The notes under the pieces: model-generated
The model's database searches: none
Seen by the model: the letters and a program-made list of their open reading frames with translations, nothing else
Told to the model about the DNA's origin: nothing
Shown: piece by piece, positions 1 through 12,800 of the stretch
How positions within the stretch are numbered: position 1 is the first letter of the stretch
How the letters are laid out: each line of letters begins with the position of its first letter
Made by a program: the position numbers and the translations under genes
Assembly: GCF_000150275.1 (NCBI RefSeq)
Contig: NW_002060948.1
Coordinates: 4,104,759 to 4,168,758 of the forward strand
Reading direction: 5' to 3'
Length of the DNA stretch: 64,000 nucleotides
DNA from: Trichoplax adhaerens
Taxonomy: Eukaryota > Placozoa > Uniplacotomia > Trichoplacea > Trichoplacidae

Positions 1-532
1 TGTTCAGGAAGTAAAGCAAATTCCGTTACATGATAGATTAGTTACAGTAAGGACTTATTTCGTTATCTGTCTAGCCGAAATAGCTGCCTACATACAACAA
101 AGAATGATGAGCAAGATGTTGTTGGAAGAAAAAAGAGTGATGAAATGAGATTTACAAGCAAGGTTTTAAATGCAAGCTGCATAGAATACAGCGTTTGATA
201 ATTAAAAGCTGATCGCTAAGGTCTTATTTCAATTTTCTGGATACCATTCCACTAAACCGAAATGAAAATGTAAAATAAATCGACGTTCAGATACCATATA
301 AAAAAAACTTCATGATCAATTTGTTTCAGTCAAGTCTAGAAAATTGTACCGGATCAACTGATGTTCAGAAGACCTTTTTATGTTTCCTATGTATCTACTC
401 TTGTCTTTGAAGGGATATGTATCAAGTACGATGAGTAAACTTGTCAGGGAGACGTAATCCTCTTATTGCTATATATAGCCTGTATTTTACTGATCTAATT
501 ATGGCGTCGATTTTTCAAGATACTAGACTTAC
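1..532. other. Intron 1 of the histone deacetylase gene / no exon seen
   Basis: This stretch lies downstream, on the minus strand, of the histone deacetylase exon. The exon ends at a consensus donor (GTAAGT read on the minus strand, 527-532), so at least the proximal part should be intron. I looked for the next conserved class I HDAC block (the HHAK segment and the Cys-Tyr-Val-Asn segment) in reverse complement and did not find it. The next exon therefore lies beyond the left edge or is too short to recognise. Confidence 0.5.
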
Positions 533-917
533 CTGACCAATTAATAGCGATGTCGGCTTGGTTAGAATTCAGTTTAGAGGCAGCTGATACAGAAGCACTA
601 GCTACTAACTGGCAATAATGCAAAAGCCCTTGAAATACCGGATAGTTATCGTCAACACCGAAATTTTGAACTTTTTCCCGTTTGGAACTTTCTTCTGCTC
701 GTTGTAAAAATTGTAAGTAGGCCATCGAATGGAAACGATTGAGTTGCCGCAAACTAGCGGCTTGCGGTCGTAACATTTTCATTTTATGGTGTAATCCGTA
801 TTCAAGAATTAAGTCGTAAGTTAACTGTATTCTCATCGGATGGATGGGATGATCTTGATCAAGACTTGTACACCATGTAAATGGATGGTAAAAGTAGCAA
901 ACTCGTTTTCCACTCAT
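533..917 (-). CDS. Class I-like histone deacetylase, first exon (partial gene)
   Basis: This is the N-terminal exon of a zinc-dependent histone deacetylase; family members remove acetyl groups from lysines in nuclear proteins. Translation from the ATG at 915-917 (A at -3) gives 128 codons plus one base. It shows class I hallmarks in order: a YFYHP start, HP..P.RI (about residues 23-30), an EYGL..KM segment (about 39-46), a RFHS.AYL.FL segment, a PVF.GL..YCQL segment, and DIAINWSG at the end. In HDAC1/2/3/8 that last segment is followed by the catalytic GLHHAKK block, which is missing here because the exon stops at a GTAAGT donor in phase 1. The usual Gly before HP is Asp here and the usual MKP is IHP, so the protein is divergent. 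The active-site histidines and Asp ligands would be on later exons outside the window. Subclass (HDAC3 versus HDAC8 or 1/2) cannot be fixed from this piece. Confidence 0.85.
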
Positions 918-3900
918 GTTGATCGACCCGATATGAATAATTTAAATATCGACTGAAGATGTTCGCAATTTATTGATGGAGGTGAAAACGAAATAATGGA
1001 GGGTTTACTACCTCTATACTCGTTTTATATCGATTTATAGATTAGCACCTCTTATTCTCGATGATTATGATGAACATGTGAAAATATTTCATATAATCAC
1101 ATTCTCTACTCATACTCATGGATCTAAATAAATACCTATAACATCCACCGAAGATTTCAGAACGTATCTATGCTCCTTTCCTTTTTTACACCTACAACAG
1201 ACAGCAACAATAAATGTGTGAAATAATCTATTCGCTATTCTGTAAATATGGATTGATTTTTGCCTTCTTTTAGTTTATACTAACGTAGTGGTGTATAAGA
1301 CTGCTTTCCTGGGGTCATGTAAGCGAAAAATTTTAATATGGCTTTTTCTATCCAACCATGTAAAGTTTCAATTTCTCTTTATCCTCAAGATTGCGATCAA
1401 ATAATTTACATCACGGGAGTTGTGAAGTTTTCGTATCGTGATTTACTTGATTTTTGGACCGAAAATGGCTTATAATGTTGTCTTAAATATTCTACAGTAG
1501 AAGTCGATGCTGGCGCTTGGATAAACTCGTATTTTAAAATTTGTTACGATTGATGTTGGCGTGATTCAATTTGACTATGCTATGGATGAAAACAATTATT
1601 GGGTCCATGATAGGAACAGATTGGAGTATGACCATAAATGCTATAAATAAGGTTCGGAAGGAAATGATTTCAGTCCCTTAAAGAAAGATTTTGATAAAAG
1701 TAGGTATCGTGGCAATTTACTAATAATCTAGATGGTAGTTCGTCCAAAAGATATCATTGGAGTATGATGATGGTAATATTACATTGAGATATTTACTAAG
1801 CTCTTCTGTCGAAAGTTAGAGTATTGACAAATTTCTGATTGAAATGGGTGGCTTCTAGAGGATATCTTGTTAATAGATGTGCAAGTCGATATGATCATAG
1901 AAGATATCAAGAAGGACGTGGTGGAGAGCATTTGGAACTTTTACATCGCCTAGAGTAGAATGAAAGTAATCCATAAACCTAGATTCTAGAGGACATTTTA
2001 GTAAATGATTAAGTGGATGATGTAAATAAGGCCAGATAGCAAAAGTTTCATTATACTACAGGAATTTTAAGGAGTTGCATGGCATAATGGATTTCTTCAT
2101 TCAGGTCTATACATTTATGCTAGGCTATACCTTTCTATGGCCACTAGTGCATATTTTTAGTAATCCATGTTGGAGCTATGCTAAGTATCTAAAAATATAC
2201 GAACAGAAAATGCGCATAAAGTATCATGAACAACTTTAATATGGCATGTCAGAAATGGCTTTAGCGTACACTTATATTACAATTGCGCAATGACGGTACT
2301 ATATTTCTGGATATGGTTTTAACATATTCCATTCATTAGCCTACTTTGCATTGTATATAATCTAGGCTAGATGTAGCCAAAGAACTGTGTGGATATTTGA
2401 AAGTTTTATGTGTTACTTTGATTAATTGTAAAAAGAGGATTGACGTTTTGCAGAAGGATAAGTCTATAATATGCACGATAATGGCATGGATGTGAGTCGG
2501 TATAATGGATGGTACTCTTAAATAGGATTGATGGAGAATAACTTAAGCTTTCGGTATTCTTTGATACTAAGAAAATAATTTACAAATGTAAGTTAATTGT
2601 ACAACAGATGGTGTCAGAATTCATTTGGAATCTGAAAGTAAAGTATTTGCTTACGGGAATGTATTCAGTAGCAATATGTGTTTAAGCTGGTTAGCATTAC
2701 AAATTACTGCTTGCAAAACGTAAATCGCATGAAAAGTTACACGAAGTACATAGAAGGAAGATTCATCTATTGATTTAGAATTGGATTTGTCTACATTATC
2801 ATGCTACATGTTAGGAAGCAAGATCTTGCGCGAAACAAATAAGGTTTAACGGACAGTGACCTAAGTTTGGAGATTTTGAATTTCTTTGGATTTCCTTATT
2901 AGGGACGTTACTCTATTCTGTTGCAGCCTATTTGTTAGTATAATCGGTATAGCTGCACTCAATACCTTAGATGCTAAACTAGGAATACTTATGTGGCATT
3001 TACCTTCCGTTAAATCCATATAATCTTTCGACGCTATCGATTAAAGTGGCAGTTATCTTTCAAGAATGTAATAAACAAGGAAAGCTTACCCATTAACACA
3101 AGCTCACTCTTGCAGTGGATAAAGCATGACTTGATAAAATTCAAAATGCCTTACATTAATAGACTTAAAATTTGTTTTTATTATTACCTAAGCATTTTAA
3201 TATTATCCTATTCCTCCTAATCACATCAATATTGTATACTAAGGCCAGAATGATCGGAAAATGATTTTCGGTTTTCACTCCTGGACCAGTTTTGAAGTAG
3301 TCTAACCATGTTAAATGATGTTCAAGTCGATTTACTTTTTTCGAAGATTGTTTATTATTAATATCTTAAGTATCTTAACCGCGATACTGAAGTTCTTTCG
3401 AAGATGATCAAACATGATCAAAATTTAAAATGCCATGTATTAATAGGCGTAAAATTTGTTTTTATTACTACCTAAGAATTTTAATAATATTCTACCATTT
3501 CCTCTTAATCGCATCAATGTTGTGTACTGTGGCCAGAATGATTTCAGCCTTCACTCCAGCACCAGTTTTGAAGTAATTTAACCTCGTTAAATGATGTTAA
3601 AATCGATTCGCTTTTTCTAAGATCGTTTATTGTTAATATGCGTATCTTATCAGCAATACTGAAATTCTTTGGACGATAATTGTAAGATTCTCATGAAAAT
3701 AACTTATCATAAAAGTTGCGTCGTTAGATCAATATTTAACATAGATCTCGAAATAGGATAGAATTTGTGCTCTAAGTCATAGCCTTATTAATACCAGTGA
3801 AGGCTTATGCATTATATTAGTGCGCTATCTACGGCCGCAGTGTGCTTTTATTATGAACATAATGTATAAATGAAATAGTCTATCGCATAATTTTTTACTG

Positions 3901-6824
3901 TAATCCACGGTTAACTTTATGAACAAGATCAGAGTTTATCTTTCCATAAGTAAGAAGCATCAGAATTGCCTTTACTACTTGTAATGCCTACGCAATAATC
4001 ATTGCACCAAATATCAACTAATATCATTTTCTTACTGGAATTGTGCTGATCTCCGAAGATTCATTTAGGGCAATTTTTGTGCATATAGGAAATTAGGGCA
4101 TACTAATCTTAGATCTATTATTCATCCTGCACAAAATTACCTCACCGCTGTAAAATGTACAGAATGTTCCGTTGCTCTTATTATTTTAATGATATCATGG
4201 CAATATGGATTGGAATTGGAAAGTACGGTATCACACTTGAATACACCAATTATTTGTATTCAATTCAAGTTAACAGTCCAACTCTGGATGTGATAAAATA
4301 AGGATAGTTATTTACTTAGCCTAGATTGATACTATTATTTTAATAGAAAGTATCTTATGGGTGGATATGCATACGTAAGCCATGATGCAATAAGTAAAGA
4401 TTTTATAGGAGTATTGCGCTAGGCTATACTATTACAAAGTAATCATAGTCTTAATTCATACAGTGACTAAAAATATGTCTTGCTTACGTGACTGATAGTG
4501 AATCTTATTCCTACATTGTATAAATTAGCCTCAAATTTAGCCTGAAAAAGATTAACTCCTACCATCACCGTAACTAGATGTACTGTAAATATTTTATGCG
4601 CAGTTTGTAAAACTATACTTATCCTTATTACGACTAGACATTACTTAATATTTTTCATCCGATTGTCTGATGAGATGAAATCTATAAACTTAAAATTTTA
4701 CTTTACTCTACAAGTTTAACGGTAAAAAATGTAGCTATAGTATCAGTCAAAATAGGAACATAAATCGCAATAAGTACAAGAAATGCTCCTAAAGTTTTCA
4801 AATTCAGTAACTGAATTGTTATTATTATTTCTATCGTGCTCGAAATTTTTGTACGTGATTGATCTATCTAAAGTAAATGATACGCATTTGAAGTTATTAT
4901 TGCCGGCTACCATTGCAAGTTCTCGATAGAATGATTAGGGAAATATTGCTTCATGTTATTTACTCTGGAAAAAGCAATGGATTAGTTTCTTCTACTGCAA
5001 ATATTACCGAAATCTAGTGTATTGTATCAATGAGGAATCAGCTCATTATCGCCTAAGAAAGTCGAGAAATAGACACATTATGTTTATTTATATAAGGTCG
5101 ATTTAAACTGAATTACTTTGAAAGGTCGTGGAGTTCGAACGAATATCCATATATGTTCAAATGTAAACTGGACTGGGGAATCAGGCGACTACCATATAAA
5201 TAGTTCCAACATCTGTCTTATGAAAATTTATCCAGTCTTTACATCTTGATTCAATTCAATTTTTACTCACATTTAATTTAACAAGAATTTGTCTCTGTCG
5301 TACTTAAAATTATCATTTATCAGTTCCATAATGTGAAATTGATCATCCTTCTTTAGTTACGGTATTCGTTGGAATAAGTTAGAAAGCAATTAATTGACAT
5401 ATGGAATATTACTTTTTTTGCATACTTTATGCACAGTTATGATGAAGTGATATGATTTATTTTTATTAATGCATATCCAATACTTTACGAGCTTGCCTAG
5501 AAATTTATTTCTATTTTATTGACATTACATCTGAATTATTGTTTACTTTGCCTTACGATTGAAATGCAGTTTAGATGTCAGATCGACTTTGGATAGCTTC
5601 AAGCTATTTTAGATTTTGAGCTTATAGAGATGACCTTAAATATTCTAAAAGGACAAATGGTTTTACTAGTAAATAATGTAATCTTAATTATTGATGTTTC
5701 CCATAAATTGGGTTTTGCACCACAATGTAAATTAACTAATGGTGAAATTTATTTGCAATACGGTTTGCTTCAGAATAATTGTACACTTACGTAACAAAAC
5801 GCATCTAAAATCAGGTAGACGAAGCTTTATTTTGAAACCTACAGTACTAACATATGCATTACTTTGACTGAATGAGATCATTTGCTTAGCTATACTGCCC
5901 TAGAGATGTTGCTACCTACTGAAATGGTAGTGAACAGTAGCCATAAATTCTATTTTGCAGTCCATATCAAAATTGTCAGTACAATTTCTATGTACGAATA
6001 GGTTTAGGAACCAGTACGAATCATGGCCGGATTACAGATATTGGCCATAGAGTCGCTATATATAATTTGTAAGTCCAATCAGTTTTAGCAGGAAATTTGT
6101 ATGTATTGATCACCCTCTATCATCATAGATGCTTTTTGTTTTTATATACGATGTAAGCATAATCGAGAACATCTATAAATTCTTCACATCCTGCTTGAAT
6201 AATGGCTAGAAATTGGCATGTAATAAAGATTGCAATGACATCATTTATGATAGACTCACATAAATTCAAAAATACACAGAACAGAATACCGCTCAGGAGG
6301 AAATTCTCGATTAGTAGTATCTTAAACTTTGATATAATAATATCAAATTAAAGATTCCTCCATGATTCATTATCAAAATAAACGGTGTGAAAAAATTTTG
6401 GCTGTCGCAGATTGAATACCTTATCATCTTACTGATAGTGTATAACAAGTGCAGACGTGTTAAATCACATTTCAGTTTAGGCGTGCATGTCATTAACAAT
6501 TCAATTTTTGCAGTGCATTTGTCATCTAGGTAGGTTTCAAATGTATAAGATTATTCTGGAAATGGATTGTTATGGTAAACATTCTAATTTTAGAATGTAG
6601 GAGGTCTTTCTTGGCATGGATCCTAGCGATAGCTATAAATATCTTACAGAAGTAATCCATCCTTAGAATATTGATTGCTGAACTAGATTGTACTCGTTTC
6701 TCAGATAAGGTCATTCTAAACTACTATTGGATATCTAAAGTTTATAAAGTCTTTGCATATTCTGTTAGATTTTTAGTCATTCAATCGTGAGTTACATTAG
6801 ATCATCCAATTTCCTACCGTGACA
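918..6824. other. Intergenic, no gene seen
   Basis: About 5.9 kb of AT-rich DNA between the divergently transcribed HDAC-like and CLCA-1 genes. I see no conserved protein exon on either strand; the small open frames here have biased AT-type composition and no recognisable motif. The only clear structure is the tandem duplication at 3137-3680, listed separately. Both gene promoters should lie within it, but I cannot point to a convincing core promoter. Confidence 0.5.
3137..3680. repeat. Two-copy direct tandem repeat, unit about 284 bp
   Basis: Two adjacent diverged copies. Anchor AAAATGCC occurs at 3143 and again at 3427. Both copies continue in register through a TAAAATTTG(T)nATTA tract, a CCTAAG.ATTTTAAT tract, a GGCCAGAATGAT block, a CACCAGTTTTGAAGTA-type block and a TTAAATGATGTT block, down to the AATACTGAA(A/G)TTCTTT end. 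Identity is high but indels are present, for example a stretch present in copy 1 after GGCCAGAATGAT that is missing from copy 2. No coding potential is visible. Confidence 0.85.
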
Positions 6825-9800
6825 ATGGTTCGATTTTGTTTCCTGATAGCGGCAATACTATGTTGTGGCTTCCATCAAGCGATGGGCATTGTCCAATTGA
6901 CTAATAATGGATATGAAGGTGTCGTTATTGGCATTAGCGATTCAGTAAGTGAAAGCCAGTTTCCGGATTTATTAGATCAAATTCAAAGTACGTTTAATAA
7001 ATCCTCATCAAAGATATATACAGCATTTCGACGCCGTGCCTTCTTTCGACATATTACAATTATAATTCCCCGATCATGGAAGAATAGTATTAAGTACAAA
7101 CCAGCGACCAAACAATCTTTCCATACCGCTGATTTTCGAATTGAACATACTAAAGCAAGTAGTAATGAAAAATGTTCCGATCGGGCCATGGTTAGAACGA
7201 TTGGTGCCTATCAGTGCGGAGAACCGAATGACTATGTTCTGCTGACCCCCAATAGCTTTTGTCCAAGCAATTGGGCGTCTCGATTTCTGGATAAAAATAT
7301 CGTCCGTCAATGGGCTCGCTATCGTTATGGAATCTATGATGAAGAAAGCAAAGGGACCAAGCTAACATATCTGAGTGAGTTATTAACTTATCATCTTTGA
7401 GATGAGTGATTATAAATTTCTTCTTTGTTAACTGTAAGATACAGCTAATTTATCGCACGAATTATTAGTATTTAATTAAGTATACATAATTAGACACTAG
7501 ACAGGTATCACCAACATTCATGTTAGTTTAGAAGTAGGTGGCTATATATCTGATTTTATTGACCTATTTTCAAATGGTAAGAGTTGATGTTAATATTATC
7601 TACTGACTTGAGTAAAAAGTGACGGTACTGAATGCGGCAGTTTAAGGCATGAGATCAGAATTTAAAAGTTTAATTTGCAAATAAAAAGTGCCGATATTTA
7701 ACTTTCTACATTAAAGCAATATTTGAGACAACTTTTAATTTAAAAGCTTAGTTTCGAAGCTATTTTAATACCCGAAATTAGCTGCAACAGCTTAAGAATT
7801 AACATGGTAATATTGTAACCTATTTAAGATATCATATAATCTAGTCTTACTAAGCATGTTAATTCTTGGTTAAGATAAATAATAGTTTAATGATCTCAAT
7901 AAACTGCATCTGATTTATCTGTAAAATCTAACCACAACCAATTTTCGATTTTTGTAGAACACCAACAGCTACTTCATTAGCATTATAGCATTTTAATCTA
8001 CTTAAGTTAATTCTTTAAAGTAGTCTTAATAAGTATGTTAATCCTTGCTTAAGATAAAAGATAGTTTCATAATCTCAACATCTAGCCTTACATTGCATTA
8101 AATAAGCCTGGATAAATTAAATGATGATTCCGTATGCTTGATTTTAAGTGAATACTACGTATAAACGCAATTATAGCTAAATTAATGATTACAATGAGCT
8201 GAGTAGCTATTTGAAATATTGACTTCAGTTTTAATATGACGTATGAATTTAACTACGAACTAACTTTGCCTTAAGATTAATTATTTACCTACATGCTCCC
8301 TATTTGCTAACATTTACACAATGAGTTAATCCGCAGATAAAGGAAATTACAATTTCATGGTTTTACTTTAATGATTTGTTTAGCCACTCTCTCTTAGTTA
8401 TAAATTATGATTCATTTTAAAATGAATAGATTCTTGCAGGCCCTGTTTAAGATCACCTTTTTCAGGGACTGATACTGTCCGTGTGGTTTTAATTTAGAAG
8501 CAGATAAATTATTTTTCAAGTGATCTTAAATGAGCTCTTATTTTATCATCAACAGATTCTCAAACCAGTCAATATGAACCTGTTAAGTGTTCTTCTTCAC
8601 TCAAAGTTGATATTGTGCGAGGTTTTAATACAAAATGTAGCATTAATCCAAATAGTGGCTCTGTTCATTTTCTTTGCCGACCCCGAGTTGGTCGCCCACC
8701 TATAGCCGCAGGTTCCATCATGTATGAGTACCGAATGGACGGGGTAAGTTAAATCTTATCAATAAAGATTTATAAGGTGTGCTTTCCAATAAAACTTACT
8801 ACTGTATCATCAGCATCAATTTATGTTCAATTGGCTACAGGAACTAACCAATTTTGGATTTATATCTTCTTTGTATTGACGTTTTTTCTTAATATTCGTA
8901 GCTTGAACATTTTTGTGATGACGGAGGAGCTGATGAACAAAATGCCATGACACGCCATAATTCGTTGCCTCCAACTTCTCAAAATATTAATTGCGATGGA
9001 GAAAGCACGTGGACAGTTATTAAACGCCATCAAGATTTTACCAATCAAAATCGGCCTGCTAGGATTAAAAATACAGCGCCGATATTTCGATTTGTAAAGG
9101 CAATGCCAGTACGTATTGTTATGGTTTTGGATAAATCTGGCAGCATGAGGGGCAGTAATTTGCAGCAACTAATACAAGCAGCAACAAATGTTATTTTGCA
9201 ATTGGGACAAATTGATGGATCTATAGGTAATGAGTTAATATGGTAGTTAAAAATCGAAAATGTTGATGGCAACCTAAATGAATATTACATTAGTAATAGA
9301 CTACTAAGTTTTTATAAAGATTTTAGTAGTCCATGCATTAGTATTGCATTCTAGTTATAGAATGATCGAATATTATTATCGAGTCAATCCAATGTAATGC
9401 AAGTTTGGATTTTATTTTTTAATGTATTGTAAAAAATTTCACGTTTTAATTGATAGGCAGTTGTAATATATTGTAGAACTGGATTATTGAGGCCATATTT
9501 ACATTACGACCACGTTTAATATAATGATAAACAGAGTTATTAGAATTAGAACTAATTTAATAAAATTACACCGTTATTACTTTGGATACCCTTTATTACT
9601 GTAAAGTAATTAAGTCATGTTATCAGTGGAGTTATTTCAGAATAATTGAATTCTGTTCACAAGTACAAGTAAATTAAACGATTATTTTAGTATTCGAAAA
9701 CTCTGTTGCAAAAGCCCCCATTTTGTTGAGTTATTCTAATAACATTCTGTTTATATTTTAATTAACTGGTAGGAATTATAATATTTAGTACATCTGCAAC

Positions 9801-12800
9801 AGTCACTTGCCCGCTTATGGCTGTTAATAACGATCAAGACAAGAATAAATTAATTGGCTGCTTACCACCAGAAGCATCAGGAGGAACTAGCATTGGTAGT
9901 GGTATACTCAAAGGCATTGAGGTAATGTAGTTAAATTTAATATTCTATTTTCCTTGAAATATCCAATCGAGGATAATGATGACTAGTTAGATTAGTATTA
10001 GTTAAAAATTCTTCAGTGACTCCTGATTTTAATAAGAGAATGCTAGTTTTTGTAAATAGTGAGAATGATGACAGATTGCTATATATATAAATCTTTATTA
10101 ATATTTATTCAAGTCTGACTAAACGGCTGCTGCTATTAAATGTTGATTATACCATGCAGTATTAACTGAATAAGGCATATAGGAGTGCTAATATATCATT
10201 TATTGAACGGATGAATGTATTTTTTTGGACTATTCCATTAGAACATTCTATTCTTATACTATACTAGTATTGATTTAAAATTTATAGTATTTTACACTTA
10301 AAAATATAGCAGATGTATTTCCATAATGACCAATTTGTTCATATATTTTGCTATAGCTTTTACTAGGTTCAGTAGGTGAGCAAAAACCAAGTGGTGGCCA
10401 TTTAATCGTTATGAGTGATGGCCAAGAAAATGCTAATCCTCGTATTAAAGATGTAATGAGTAATATTACCGAAAATGATGTTGTTGTTACAAGTATATCA
10501 TTTGGACAATCTGCATCCAAAGTTCTTGAAGATTTGGCAAAATCAACTGGTGGTTCATCTTATTTTGCTTCCACTAATGGTACCTTAACATTAATGAATG
10601 CGTTTACTGCCATCATAAGCAATTTAGTTGGGCCGAGTAGTATCAAAGTGACGACACCGATTCAGGTAAATTCTACGGTTAGGGTAATAAATCGCTTTAC
10701 TAATATTAATGTATGGAAACATTTACTAGCTACGTTTGGATTGTTTGACTGAAGTAGCATAGTGTACTATATGGAGTTTTTTAACAGTAGAGAGATATTT
10801 AATTAATTAATATCAGTTATTATTAAACGAATATAAAAAAGAATTACTATCAATAAATGATTAAAAGGATCGTATTTATGCTATTAGCCTAGGAAGAATC
10901 TATTTTACTGTTGTATTGCTTTTGTAAGAAGATGTAGTTTTTTAATTGTTTCTGTCTTTTAGGTGTATAGTAGAGAAATTTATGCAAAACCTGGTGAATC
11001 GTTTCAAGATTTTGTTCTAGTTGATCCATCGGTGGGAGACAACTCGCAATTTACCTTTACTTGGCAATTGCGTGAGGTCGATGTTGTTCTAACTTCTCCA
11101 TCAGGGAATAGCTATACTTCTACCTCACCGGAATATATCATTTACAAACAGCAAAAATTAGTTAGAATTATAATACCAAAAGCTGAGGTAAAAGAAAAAT
11201 TATTTTTAGATACTTTAATATAAGGTTGAGGAATAAGACCATACTAAGATCTTTTTACTAGATTATGCAATTCATATAGCATTATGTATGATGCTTATTT
11301 CTCAAATATTTTCTTCTACACCGAATGGATACTATTGTTCATCGCTATACATTTAATTTACTGCTTATCGTATTCATTCTGGCTTACGGAAGTTATGTTC
11401 TAATTTCTAGAATGGAAGATGGGAATACACTATTACAGATAAAACATCCAAGCGAAGAAGAGCTGTACGAGCTACTGGCCAATCCCAAAGTATTAGTATT
11501 ACAGCATCGGCATCACCTAAAGTTGAAAATAGTAGCGATGATTCACTTATTTCTACAGGAGTCGTTATTATTGAAGTAAGGCTTAGTAAAGAGAAAATTC
11601 AATATCCAAGTGTGGTAAGCCACCTATGTTTTAGCCTAGATAAATACTAAATGCGGCATACTCGCGCCATAAAATGAATTTAATCGTATTGATTTAAAGT
11701 ACTCAATCGAGCATATTTTTTATCGTAGCCTATCGTTTATGTTGAAGTCAAACTTGGCCATTTAGCCATATTGAATTGTTCAGCGAGAGTAAAAGTAACA
11801 GTACCAAATCTTTCTAAAGATTACTTCTTCCAAGCAAGAGATGATGGTGCCGGTAATAATATGATTTTAGGGGTTACTCTTGGTTATAGTTTACATTTTG
11901 AAATGATTGATGATGGTGCTTTAGTATTCGATTTTTAATCCTTATATAAAATTTTATTAACAGGCGCAGATATTGTAGCCAATGATGGAATTTATTCCGC
12001 TTATATGACAAATTTTGATGGCAATGGGCGTTATGCTTTACTTGGGATGGCTGACACAAATGCAAATCAATCCTATGTTGACACAGATTATATTTTTGGA
12101 GTTGGTAGAGCGATAGATGATCGTCAAGTAGATACCAATGCTACATCGTCAGAAAGGCAGATGGAATATTTATACGCATTTTCTAGAGTGAAATCAGGTC
12201 CTTTATTGGAAGTTTCAAATTATCAACTAGGTATATCTTATTAGTTAATTATTATTGCAGGTATACGTGTCTGTGTCTTTCAAGTACGGTATCTAGGCTA
12301 CCTGTCTAACTGAAATGAGTTGAGATTACATATGGACTGTTTCAAATACTTTATTTCTATAATTTATCATCTTGATGAACATTTTACACTTGTATTGATT
12401 GTAAATTAAATTCATAGACAGAGATCAATTACCACCTGCTCGTGTGCACGATGTTATTGTAGCTGAAACTATATCTAAAAATAAGAGTGTAATATTAAAG
12501 TGGACTGCACCAGGCAATGATTTGGATAAAGGCACAGGTAGATTTATGATGTTATAACATTATACGTCAATTACACGGTGTTAACATCTAATCCTTTGCT
12601 GTAAATTTAAATTTCTTTTTTCGAAATAGCCAAAGGCTATGAAATTCGATATTCTAGTACAGGATTAAGCATCATGAACTTTAGAAAGAATTTTACCTAT
12701 GGCCAAATTGCGGTCTTTCAATCAGTTTTTGCAATACCGAATGCAACCAATGCCACAAAACCTAAACCAGCTGGTTCAACCGAACAAATGATAGTTACCT

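Noticed and set aside
5110-5150. A tRNA B-box-like GAGTTCGAACG sequence
   Set aside because: It does not fit the B-box consensus well, and no A-box or cloverleaf arms are found at the right distance.
6819-6824. Two-codon extension of CLCA-1 from GTG
   Set aside because: GTG is not a plausible animal start; ATG at 6825 gives a clean signal peptide.
8520-8705. A 61-codon plus-strand open frame
   Set aside because: It overlaps CLCA-1 exon 2 in the wrong frame; the correct frame matches CLCA-2 (NP.SGS and AAGSIMYEYR).
11325-11579. An open frame over CLCA-1 exon 7 reading a hydrophobic N-terminus
   Set aside because: Wrong frame; the correct frame after the acceptor at 11411 reads NGRWEYTI, matching the CLCA family and CLCA-2 SGRWKYTI.
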